The position numbers were made by a program, and so were the translations under genes. A DNA stretch of 64,000 nucleotides from Lactuca virosa (taxonomy: Eukaryota; Streptophyta; Magnoliopsida; Asterales; Asteraceae): assembly GCA_928212115.1 (NCBI GenBank), contig CAKMRJ010004445.1:84130963-84194962 (forward strand), given 5' to 3'. This document shows positions 11,247-22,205 of the stretch, one piece after another. Below the pieces are notes generated by a model, which was given only the letters and a program-made list of their open reading frames with translations, was not told the origin of the DNA and ran no database searches. The first letter of the stretch is position 1; every line of letters starts with the position of its first letter.

Positions 11247-14200
11247 ATGGCAAATTTCAACATGAACACAATGACGTCTTTTTCTCATCTGCTAGGATCT
11301 TCAACAAAGATTCCTATGCTAATTCCAAATTATTATGATCAATGGGTTGATCGCATGGAAGACTACTTGAATGGACTGGATGAAGAGCTTTGGGAATGTA
11401 TTGAAAGCAATGTAATTCCTCCTACAAATTTTCAAGCAATTGGTTCCTCTGCTTCGACACCTAGTGTTACTGAACAATCAACAAGGCTGAAGAAGAATGA
11501 GAAAAGATGTATGAGGGAACTCCGTGGTGCACTTCCTCCTGTTGTTTATAACTACGTTCATAGTTGTAAATCTGCAAAAGAGATCTGGAATACTCTCAAT
11601 GAGAAGTTTCAAGGGAGTGAAAAGATGAAAATTAACTCTGTGAAGCATTGTTTGGTGGAGTTGAAAGAATTCAAGCAAAAGGAAGGTGAATCTATCGAAC
11701 TTTATTACGATTACTTGAATAAACTCATCTACAAATGCAATCGTAATGGAATAAAGAGGACAACCATGGAGTTTAATATCACATTCATTATGGGATGAAG
11801 AAAAGAATGGTGAAATGTTACTCTCATGGTGAAAACTCAACAGAGCTTTGATACCTCAACTCTGAATGATCTTTACAATCTGCTGAAAACTCATGAGCCA
11901 GAAGTTATTGAAATGGCTGAAGAATCAAAGATAGGCTTGGGAGGACCACTTGCTTTAGTTTCGAAAGTATATGAGAAAGAAAATACTGAAAACGAGAGTA
12001 CTGATGATGAAGGCTTGATTGTTAACTCAGATGATGAAGCCATTGCTTTTTACTCCAACAAAAAAGTAAAGAAATTTTATAAAAAGCCATTTGGTTCAAA
12101 AGTAAGGACTGGTGAGGTGAAAGTGAGTTTTGCTGGAAAAGTTAATGAGGAGAAGAAAGAATCAAAGACTGAAGATTCGAAAGTTGAAAAGAAGCTTAAA
12201 GGTGACTTAGGTGTCGACTGTTACTATTGTCATGGTGCAAATCATGTCGCAAGTGACTGTATGCTTCAAAAGAAAGAGGAGAAGAAAAGTAAGATCAAAG
12301 ACGAAGTGTATTATGTCGAACGTTTGGAAGAAGTGAGAGCAAAGGCAAAAGGATTGTCATTGGTGGCAAGAGGAGAAGGAGATAAAGATGGTACTTATCA
12401 GATTTGGTCGTCAGGATCTGATGATGGCGAAATGCATAATCCTACGCTTGGTGCGATGTACGCAAAGTTTGAGGATGAAAATGAAGAGAATGTTACTAGT
12501 CGTTGTTTCATGAAGAAAAGTGGAGACAAATCCCCAATGACCACGAAGGTACGTTCTATACTTCAATATTTTAATATTCCTTTGAATGCTTATGACTCTA
12601 AATTGACTGCTTTTGATGACACTATTGCTTATTTTGATAATTTGGTTATCTCTGCTAGTAATGAGGCTAAGAAATCTAGTACTCAGTTACTAGAAGTTTA
12701 GAAGAAGTTGGATTCGAAGAAAACAAAAGTAGAATATCTTGGGTTACAAATTACTAATCTCATGTGTGATAGGGACAATTTGAACAATGATGTTCACAAG
12801 TTGTTAGCTCAAAGAAACATATATTGTAATTTAGCTAAGAGCCTTTATGCAAAATTAACTGCTTTACATCACTCTTCTGATATAAGCAAAGAGCAACATA
12901 GGAAGTATTACCATTCTTAGCTTTAGAAAGAGAAAAGATTAATTATGTATCTTATGATTGCGAAAAGACAATAACTGAATTTGATAAAGTGCCTGATAAT
13001 AGATTTACTCATGGAATTGTGAAAATAGATGAATTTTTAGATGCTAATGAATTAGTTGACATTGTGAATGAAACCTTATCGAAGAATGAACAAATAAAGA
13101 TATTGAAAAGGACTGAGACTTCGAAATCTGACACTCAATCTAATTTTGCTGATATTGATGATAATTCTGATAATATTAGTGAAATTAGTGAAATTGAGGA
13201 GGAAGAATCTATCGATTGTTCTCAGTTGTCTGTCATTAATGTCACATATTTGGCTAAAGGCAAAGAAAAATATAATGATTCATTGGACAAGACTGACACT
13301 GACCAACCCTCAACTTCGAAAGTTGAGGAGGATAATGACGAAATTTCGAAAGAATAAACCTCAACAAAAGATGTTTCGAAAGAAAATGAAATACCAAGAG
13401 TTGTAGATCAGGTGTATGGTGAAACAGAAAATTTTGACAAAGTGATGAAAGAAAAAGGTGCATATTACCTAGAAACACATTCAATTATGTATCCAAATTT
13501 CAAGTGTTCAGATGATGTTATCTTTCCAAATCAACTGTTTGTTACAACTGGGAATATTGATCAAATCAAACCCGAATTTAACAAAATGGTAGAAGAAGAT
13601 AATAAGAAAACATCAAATGAAGGTTTCTTTTCAAATCAAAGCACTGTCGAAAATAATCTTACCAAGAATTCATACACATTTCAAAGACAAAAACCACAAA
13701 GAAAATGGGTTGCAAAAACAAAAATTTCAAAGAAACAAGTTGATATTGAAATTGTGATTTCAAATGATAAAATAAATTCGCAAGAGTTTAGAGACAAATT
13801 TGACAAGTTTTCAAAAGAAAATGAGATTTCAAAGAGACAAGCATGAAAAAAAATTTTTGGCCAATTGTTGAGTCTCGAAAGAAACAAAATGATTTGACAA
13901 AGAAAACAACTGAAAAGACACTGTCTGAAAAGGTTAAGACAAAATCTTCATTAAATTCTGTTAACAAGAAAAATCCGGCTTTGTCTAAAAAGAATGTGTC
14001 TCACTCAACATCACAAAATGATTTTTCGAAAAATAAAAAATAACGAAACAAAGTTTTTGTCAAAAAATCATAATAAAAAATTGAAAGAAAAGGAGTTTTC
14101 AAAATTTCAATCATTCAAGAAGTTTCAATTTTATAATCAAACAAGAAATCAAAGGGTTTTCAATGGTGGGTTTTCAAAGTCAATTCAATGCCAAAACAAC

Positions 14201-14503
14201 TCAAAGTCTTATCAACTTCGAAATCATACACAACGAGGTTTTGAACCAAAAGGTGAAAATAAAAAAGGTTGAACAATTACAAACAAAATGGAATGCTAAA
14301 TACACACCTCAGCAACCGAATTTCCCTAATCCTTCTGCCAAACAAGCTTTCAAAGTCTCATTTACCAAGGGTCGATCAAAAGTGAAAAACATAGATCATT
14401 CGCTTGAAGGAAAAGGGAAATCTTATCAAACAGGAAAATTCTCTCAACAACAAATCAAAAATGCCTATGAGAAGTATTTGAACGAAATATCGAATGTTGG
14501 TTC
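11247..14503 (+). pseudogene. gag: Element B gag (broken, interrupted by C)
   Basis: The ATG at 11247 opens a UBN2-like Gag capsid region (to 11798). In-frame TGA codons at 11796 and about 11811 interrupt it; at least one fits a CGA to TGA change. The same frame then runs 11826..12701 and contains an intact zinc knuckle CX2CX4HX4C (12219..12260, CYYCHGANHVASDC). A coiled-coil-like region (12708..12920, with LNNDVHKLLAQRN) follows, then long Lys/Asn/Ser-rich sequence in shifting frames (12989..13357, 13412..13846, 14163..14503). Element C enters at 14504; the frame goes on at 22206 towards protease. Its organisation matches element A gag. Not functional. Confidence 0.75.
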
Positions 14504-15275
14504 TGTTGGATTAGTGTCTAAGTCCAAAACTATAATTGGTATATACTTGACCCGACCCGGCATGGTCCATTTGGGTTGCATGGCATCAGAACATTTGGGT
14601 AGACCTTTTAATGAGAAGAAGATATTTGTGACATATTAATATATTATAAGTTCTAATATATTAATATGAAATCATATTATTTAATTAGTATTGATCAAGA
14701 ATTAATTTGGAATTAATTTAGTGATCAAAAGAGACTAATTAAATAAATGGGGATTGATTGTGTAAATCATTGATTCTTATATATGTGGGCTTGTGTTCCA
14801 TGATTCTTTATGTTGGGTTTAACCCATGTGGTGGCCCATGGATACTCCATGGAGGTTAAAACCCATGGAGCATAAGGAATGGGTAAAGACATGGGTTATA
14901 TGGTGTAACCCTAATGTGCACACTATATAAATACCCCATTGTTGGTGAAATCGGCACTAGTGTATACAAAAGAGGGCAACCCAATTTCTATGCACTCATA
15001 TCTTCTCTCATGGTTATTCCAAATGTTCATGGTGTTGTGTGAACTATTTGAGGTGTCACATTTGGGGCACTAGGCTCTTGAGCTCCATGGAATCAAGCAC
15101 CAACAAAGAGGTATGTAATTCTACTAGATTTTATATTACTTGTACTTCATAATATGCTAGTTTGGATAAATACCTTGGAAATTGATATTTGCATGTATAA
15201 TAGAGAAAACATAGATCCAAGGTATTTAGGGTTGCATGTACACCATAGGAGTGTTAGTATGCTCATAACCCAACA
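14504..15275 (+). repeat. 5' LTR of element C (772 bp)
   Basis: TGTTGG...CCCAACA. Same length as the 3' LTR, with about 18 substitutions by eye (2.3%) and no indel. A TATA box TATATAAATA lies at 14934..14943. Confidence 0.95.
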
Positions 15276-15276
15276 G

Positions 15277-15288
15277 TGGTATCAGAGC
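15277..15288 (+). other. Element C primer-binding site (initiator tRNA-Met)
   Basis: TGGTATCAGAGC one base after the LTR end. Confidence 0.92.
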
Positions 15289-16797
15289 CTAGGCTTGTTT
15301 TCAATTACACTTGATGCTATTTGCAAGAAAAATCCGTTTTTTGGAATCTGCCAGTTCACCACGAGGTGGTGACTATTCAGTGAAAAAATTTTAGTTTTTT
15401 TTTGGCCTATTTTGGATTAGAATCATTACCACAAAGTGATTTTGTTCATAAAACTTGAATTTGATGGTATGGTAATGTTTATTCTCATCCAAATAAATGA
15501 TAATTGTCAAAGTTTCAAGATTTGTTTTAGTTTATGTGATTAGTTAAGTTCTTGAAAATTGTTGATATGATTTATCTTCACTTATGAGTTTGATCTTGTT
15601 CATAGAAAAATTACTTGATTATTGTGTTAATTGGTAATTTGATCTTAATGGTTTTTATGAACTCCATAACTTGTCCTCAAGTTATGGAAAATGAAGAGTT
15701 TTCTGTTAAAGTGTCATTAAAAGTCATAGGTTACAAAAATGAAGAGTCTTTTTCTCATACAATAGTTTTTATGGATTTCATAACTTGTCCTCAAGTTATG
15801 GATGTTCAAGAGTCTCTTCATTAAAGTCTTTAAAACTTTAATTAAACTCATAAGTTATGAAAATCCAAGAGTTTTGAAAAGTTTCAATACTTGACCTCAA
15901 GTTTTGGAATTTGTAAAGTTTTGCTTATGAATGCTTTAAATCCAAATCAAACCCTAGAATTTTAAAAGTTTAAAATTCAACACTTATATTATTATTATAA
16001 TTTTAATTATATAGATATGTATAAGATAAAGTCAATCTTACCATTAGTAGACCTCATTAACGAAACCGGTCTATAAGGGGGTATAAGGTTACTGCCTATA
16101 AAATGGCAGTTTAATGGGTGTCCACTCTCACCCATCGCTTCCTTGACTGGTGGAGGGTCGTTAGCCGAACGGGTAGGAAAGGACTATAATTCTCCCTTCA
16201 TTAAAAGTATAATGATAAATACTAAGGAACTAAACACTTCTAAATTCCCAATCTTAGTTACTTCGGAAAATGTGAAATAGGTGCTAACCCATGAAATTAC
16301 ACTTTATACCTTACCAAGTCGTTAGTGGAGCGTGTGTGGTTAACTGGCATACTAATAAGGACTAGTAGGAGTGGCGAAGGGTAACTTGACTTTATTATAG
16401 ATCGGTGGAGCGTGTGTGGTTAACCGGCACATCGATTAGGTGATAAAGTTAAGGGTACCAAGTCAATTTGCATGGTTATTCACACCTGGTTTGTGATCCT
16501 CGGCATCCCAGTCACAAACTTGAGAGGGCACAATCGAGATTCAAACATGCCATTGAAAGTTCAATGTATCTCAAAAGATCTAGGAGTTTCAAATCCAATT
16601 AAAACTTAATTATATTTTGCTTTTCATGGTGGAAATTGGTAAATCGTCATTTACCTACCTTCAACTATTTTATAGCTTGGATTACGGCATCCCTCTTCCG
16701 GTTATAAATAGGTTGTTGGATCCTAGCTTTAATACTTCATATTTGGTGTTATATTAAGGACTTTAAATCAACTAAACTTGAATTTCTCCCATTATAG
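15289..16797 (+). other. Leader (5' UTR) of element C
   Basis: About 1.5 kb of non-coding leader, alignable by eye with the leader of D (36106..37600, other strand). It holds two copies of GTGGAGCGTGTGTGG...GGCA at 16325 and 16405, 80 bp apart. GGATTACGGCATCCCTCTTC at 16679..16698 lies about 100 bp before the gag ATG, and the same string lies about 100 bp before gag in D. The ACTCG palindromes found in the leader of D are not present here. Confidence 0.7.
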
Positions 16798-19000
16798 ATG
16801 TCTAGTTAAGACAACTATGGTCTTCCCAAATCTTTAGGAACAAGCTTTCCTATTGAAGATGATATCCCACATGACAATCAAGGTGAAAGACTAATCCCTT
16901 TGTTGTGCATTAATAGGACTGGAAATCATGATTCACTTCCTCCACCTCCTCCAATTATTCTCCCTATCCCACAAGTTCAAATACTTGAAAAGTTCAAAGT
17001 CACTCAATCCCTATTAGCAAGCCGGGAGAGTCTGGTATTGAAGTCTCGAGGTAGCTGGCTATTGACTTGATTCTTCAGTCACACCCTGATGACAGATTAA
17101 GACATGATCCTTAATGATCTTACCTATTTGCTTGATAATGCTAAATCAGCAATGATTTGGTGCATTGGTAAAGCAAACTAGACTAGAAGATCTACTTCCC
17201 AAACCTATTTGGACATTGACAATGGTGACATTGGAAGTCCAGAAAAACTTTCTCTTCCCAATGGAAAGGGATTGGCCATGGTCAAGTCATTTGACCGATG
17301 GTAAAGAGAAAGGCTAAGTCTGAGACAATCAAGTGTACCATTTCCAAAGAGTCCATATCTTTCTTTTGCCAAAAGAAGGGGCATTGGTTGCGAAGCTGCC
17401 GAATTTACCTAAAAGTTCATAAGGATGGTAAAAGTCAAAAAGATTGACTTTGCTTCAGGTAAAAGTCCACTATCTAACTCTATTAAGTTCCTATTTGGAG
17501 ATTCTTAATACATGATGTAATTACATTTTCATGTTTTGGAAAATCAAAGGAAGCTTAAAGAAAGAGTATGCTAATTGTGATCGCGAAAATGGATTTCGAT
17601 CGCATGGTTCGATGATCAAAATTTTGAGCTGCTGCTTCAGAGTTATGATAGATTGCTTATGGAATAGATAACAACATAGTTTTCATATGCATTTGCATTG
17701 TAAGGATAATATATTTCCGCAAGTTTTAAAAAAAAAAGGAAAAAAAAGAGTTTTGATTTATTTATTTTTAGTATCCTTACAATGACATTTGTGACAAATT
17801 GTTGTTTATATGATTTCGTTGATAGCAATATTGGAAAATAGATTTGATTCTTTCATTTGTGGTAGTGTCATAATTTACCAAATAAGGAAATATTCTCATC
17901 AACCAAGTTTCAATTGGACCGAAACTTGGAATCATGCAAGTTGTATAATATGATGAATAAGAATTTTCATCTTTAGAAAATTAAGACTAATTCCTTATTC
18001 ACATGTATATGTGAGTCAAGTGAAGGACTAAAGGATCGGGTACATTAGGTTGTGCGCTGGTCAAGTGCACCACAAAGGCTACTAAGATTATTCATTATGA
18101 TTTACTGAAGTTTAGTAAATATGGTTATGCTTACAAGTTTAAGTGTAATTCTGAAACATTGGAAAGGTTTCAATGATTGGCAGAACGAATAAGAAGAATC
18201 AAATAAGGCAGGAAGATAAAAGTTTCTCCAATCTGAAGAGATGGGAGAGTGCTTGACTATCTTGTTTTATGATTATCTTAGTGATTATGAAACCATATCA
18301 CAATTGATCCTCTAAGGACACCTTAGTTCATTTGTTTGGCTAAGGAGAGGAATCATGAATTGTTGAAATGGTTAAATCAAAAGATAAATCATACTTCGTT
18401 CCAAAATCAAATCTTAGAGTCATACTCCAAGATTGAGCCTTGAGTGACATAATCTTAAGAAAGGTTTAAAACACTTGTCAAAAGTAGAGTAAAATGTTTT
18501 CTTACTCTTGTACATTTGAAATTGGTAAGTTGTGATGTTTTGGATAAGACAAAGACCAACTAAGACCAATTGTGAGGAATGTTTTTCCTTTATAAGAATC
18601 CGCACTAACTCTTAAATATTTGTTTTGTCGAGGTTTAGTTCTTGACAAAGAGAATCTTATATGTCAAGAGGACAGTGGGAGTCTTGAGATAGTTTCGAGA
18701 ACTGATCAAGAGTATTGTTAATCACTAGCCCACGACTTAAGGTTTATAACGTATCGTGTTGACTTATTCTTGTTTTTGTGCCATTCCAGTTAAAGTTGGC
18801 TATGCTTGTGACTTCTATGAGTTCTCAATTGTTTTCATAACAACCTAGAAGCATTGGTAGGCCCTTGTGCTACCGGGTGGCAAGAAAATGAGAATGGGCA
18901 AGTTCAGTCCATATGAGTTTGGATTTGTCACTAACCTTGTTTTGTGATTATGGTTATGACAAATTCACATGGATAGGAACACTTACACCAAAAAAATCTA
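16798..19000 (+). pseudogene. Element C gag-pol remnant
   Basis: An ATG at 16798 is followed by a stop at codon 4. The zinc knuckle at 17358..17399 reads SFFCQKKGHWLRSC: the first Cys is lost, and the rest matches the GHWKRNC type of D and G. Near 18110..18166, YGYAYKFKCNSETLERF resembles the integrase segment YGYVYLIKHKSETFERF of G. Near 18299..18370 a shifted relative of the integrase TPP...ERR box is visible. I could not identify RT or RNase H with confidence. The level of decay is far greater than the 2.3% LTR divergence. Confidence 0.5.
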
Positions 19001-20550
19001 AGTGTCATAAGGTTTCTCTCCGATTCATGAAAATGATGATGAGGAAACTCTTTCACTAAGTAGATTTTAAGTAGATAAAAATTGTGACATTTGCATTCTC
19101 AAAGTTGTTGGTGGAGCGCGTGTGATTAACCGGCACACTAACATAGACTTGTAAGAAATGGCAAAGGTCTAAACAATTGAGACTATGATTACGGCATCCC
19201 TTTTCATAGTTCTGAAATTGTTTAGACACACATGTGTGCTATCTAAGGAAAGGTGTATGATTTTGATAAAGTTTTATCAAAGCATCTCGTATCAGAAATC
19301 TGAACTTTGGTAAGAAAGTCAATAAAGTATTGATTTCAAGAAGTCCAGCTAATTTCTGGATACATGTCAGAGCTAGTGGGAGCATAAGTGTTATGCTAGT
19401 AATCATCATGTTAGTGGGAGCATGATTATTATGTTAAGTGTTGTAAGTTAGCAATGTTAATTATAGAAAACAAAAGTTTCAATTTGGGTTTGAAAAGTTG
19501 ATTTGCTATAATTAAGGGAGAGGATTTTATACTTAATTCCAATTCTACAAGCTTAGATTGAGATTTTAGTCAACTTTAGTCAAAGATATATATGAATGTT
19601 ATGTTGGAATGGTTCAACATAAGAAAATTCAATATAGGTTGCGTTCTCAAGCTTAGATTGAGATTTTAGTCAACTTTAGTCAAAGATATATATGAATGTT
19701 ATGTTGGAATGGTTCAAAATAAGGAAATTCTATATAGGTTGCGTTCTCAAAATTCGATTATGATTACGGCATACCTCTTCATAGTTCGAATTGTGACAAC
19801 ATGGAAAATAAAAATTTTATAGCATGAATCATGTCCCATATGCTTTGGGTATAGGTTTGATCACATGTGCTATAATATTTATCCATTCTAAATTTTCCAA
19901 ATGCCTAGGACATTAAGAGGGAAAAAGGAATAGATCTGGATATGACTAAAATGATTAAGCAATTGTCGAGAACAATCTAAGGTTTACCAAAGATTGGTTG
20001 CTCAGGGACAGTTGGAAGTATAGTGTGAATTTTGGAAGGACCATATTGACATATTCTGAAAGGAGGCAACTCTTATTCATAAATGATAGTCAAGATGGAA
20101 TGTGGAATTGTTTCCATAGGTGGAAGTTATTCTTTGAATCTGTGTAAGATTAGAAAACTTAATGCAAAGAAGGATGTTCAAAGGAATGTACTTTGAATTT
20201 GAGATTTGATTTCCATGGGATTGCTTTCCATTGGAATACTCTGTAACGTCTATTGCCAAGTCTTTATGACTTTGTGCATAGTCATTACAAGGGGATCATT
20301 GCATATAAGTTTAGAATCTAACAGATTATAGTAAATGACAACGGTTTGGTATTCTTACATTTACAATAAGGATTGGAATTGTGAAATAAGCATCAGTGAA
20401 ATGTTGTCAGTCGATCTGTTTCACAAAGAGAGGACCATATGTAAACATAGTGTGCATACTTGGAGTATGGCATAGCTATTGTTTAGAAAAACATAGTGTG
20501 CATGCTTGGAGCATGGCATCACTACTGTTTTAATTCAAGTATTAAGTTGA
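19001..20550 (+). repeat. Element C internal non-coding region with leader-derived repeats and a 100-bp tandem duplication
   Basis: No coding capacity. It contains a third copy of the leader motif (GTGGAGCGCGTGTG at 19111) and two more copies of GATTACGGCAT (19186 and 19761). An exact-length tandem duplication of 100 bp lies at 19548..19647 and 19648..19747, with a handful of differences. Leader pieces in the middle of the element suggest internal rearrangement. Confidence 0.65.
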
Positions 20551-21433
20551 TTAATCGAAACATGAATAATGAGTAATCCATATGGTGCTTAGATAAAAGA
20601 TGTTTTGTTTACACTCAAAGTGTTGAGGCCATACATGATTAGTATTATTTTTGTGTTTCACTTTGCATGTTTTGACTTCCAGAATAACTAGGTCATTCTT
20701 CCCGAATGACTAAGTTATTCAAACTCTCCACAGTCAGTCATACTTTGGAAGTAGGTATTGATTTAAGACTGTCATGAATTTGGCTTGTATGATTTGTCTA
20801 ATGTGCATTAGACATAGCAATGGTTGCTGCAACATTCATGAGTACTCATAAGGCCTGAGTATTGGATTCAACCCACGCTCATTTGGATTCACTTGATGGA
20901 TTTTATCACGAGTAAACCGTGAGACGATAATATCTTATATTCTTCAAACCTAGAGATATGAGTTGTTGAATATGAGTTGGTTATACATTGATTGCACGAA
21001 AACGCATTGGTAACTCAATGTTATAAAACATGCCTTTGTGTATAATGCAACAAGTAGTTAGTACATGCATATGAGTCGAAGTGTATCCATTCCTTTTACC
21101 CTTAATGGGATAAAAGCGATATTTGTGGGCCCCTCGATGATTTAGTGATGACACCCATAAGTGCTTGGCCAAGCCTGGACTGATTTGATTTGTTCAATTA
21201 GTCAGTCGTCATAAATCAAAAATTGGGAAACAACAAATGGACAGAGAGAATGATTATAATCCATGTCTCAGTCCATATGATATCTAGAATGGAGGAATAT
21301 ATGATCACTTATCTAGTGGACGCGTCATTGATTTGTTCAGAGTTCGGCAACAACTTTTAAGAGCTATGATTGCTGGTCAGGTTGTGAAGTTATACTTGCA
21401 ATAATAGTTATTAGACTTATCCAAGTGGGAGAC
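20551..21433 (+). other. Conserved 3' UTR and polypurine tract of element C
   Basis: This stretch aligns by eye, on the opposite strand, with 28232..29082 of D and 59506..60342 of G, through shared strings around the plus-strand words GAGTCGAAGT, TCATGAGTACTCATAAG and CACAGTCAGTCATAC. It ends in the PPT AAGTGGGAGA. It is non-coding, yet better preserved than pol in C. Confidence 0.7.
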
Positions 21434-22205
21434 TGTTGGATTAGTGTCTAAGTCCATAACTATAATTGGTATATACTTGACCTGACTCGGCATGGTCCAT
21501 TTGGGTTGCATGGCATCGGAACATTTGGGTAGACCTTTTAATGAGAAGAAGATATTTATGACATATTAATATATTATAAGTTTTAATATATTAATATGAA
21601 ATCATATTATTTAATTAGTATTGATCAAGAATTAATTTGGAATTAATTTAGTGATCAAAAGAGACTAATTAAATATATGGGGATTGATTGTGTAAATCAT
21701 TGATTCTTATATATGTGGGCTTGTGTTCCATGATTCTTTATGTTGGGTTTAACCTATGTGGTGGCCCATGGATACTCCATGGAGGTTAAAACCCATGGAG
21801 CATAAGGAATGGGTAAAGACATGGGTTATATGGTGTAACCCTAATGTGCACACTATATAAAGACCCCATTGTTGGTGAAATCGGCACTAGTGTATACACA
21901 AGAGGGCAAGCGAATTTCTATGCACTCATATCTTCCCTCATGGTTATTCCAAATGTTCATGGTGTTGTGTGAACCATTTGAGTTGTCACATTTGGGGCAC
22001 TAGGCTCTTGAGCTCCATGGAATCAAGCACCAACAAAGAGGTATGTAATTCTACTAGATTTTATATTACTTGTACTTCATAATATGCTAGTTAGGATAAA
22101 TACCTTGGAAATTGATATTTGCATGTATAATAGAGAAAACATAGATCCAAGGTATTTAAGGTTGCATGTACACCATAGGAGTGTTAGTATGCTCATAACC
22201 CAATA
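21434..22205 (+). repeat. 3' LTR of element C (772 bp)
   Basis: Matches the 5' LTR over its full length. The last dinucleotide is TA instead of CA, a single C to T change. It is followed by the target duplication GGTTC. Confidence 0.95.

Larger units (their letters stand above)
14504..22205 (+). mobile_element. Element C: Angela-like Copia retrotransposon, complete but pol-dead
   Basis: Two 772-bp LTRs, an initiator Met PBS, a polypurine tract (AAGTGGGAGA, 21423..21432) and a perfect 5-bp target duplication GGTTC (14499..14503 and 22206..22210) define a complete insertion in gag of B. The internal 6.2 kb shares leader and 3' UTR sequence with D and G (Angela/BARE-like), but has no ORF above about 70 codons. 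Remnants of a zinc knuckle and integrase are visible. It is therefore probably a non-autonomous copy that used proteins from relatives. Confidence 0.92.
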
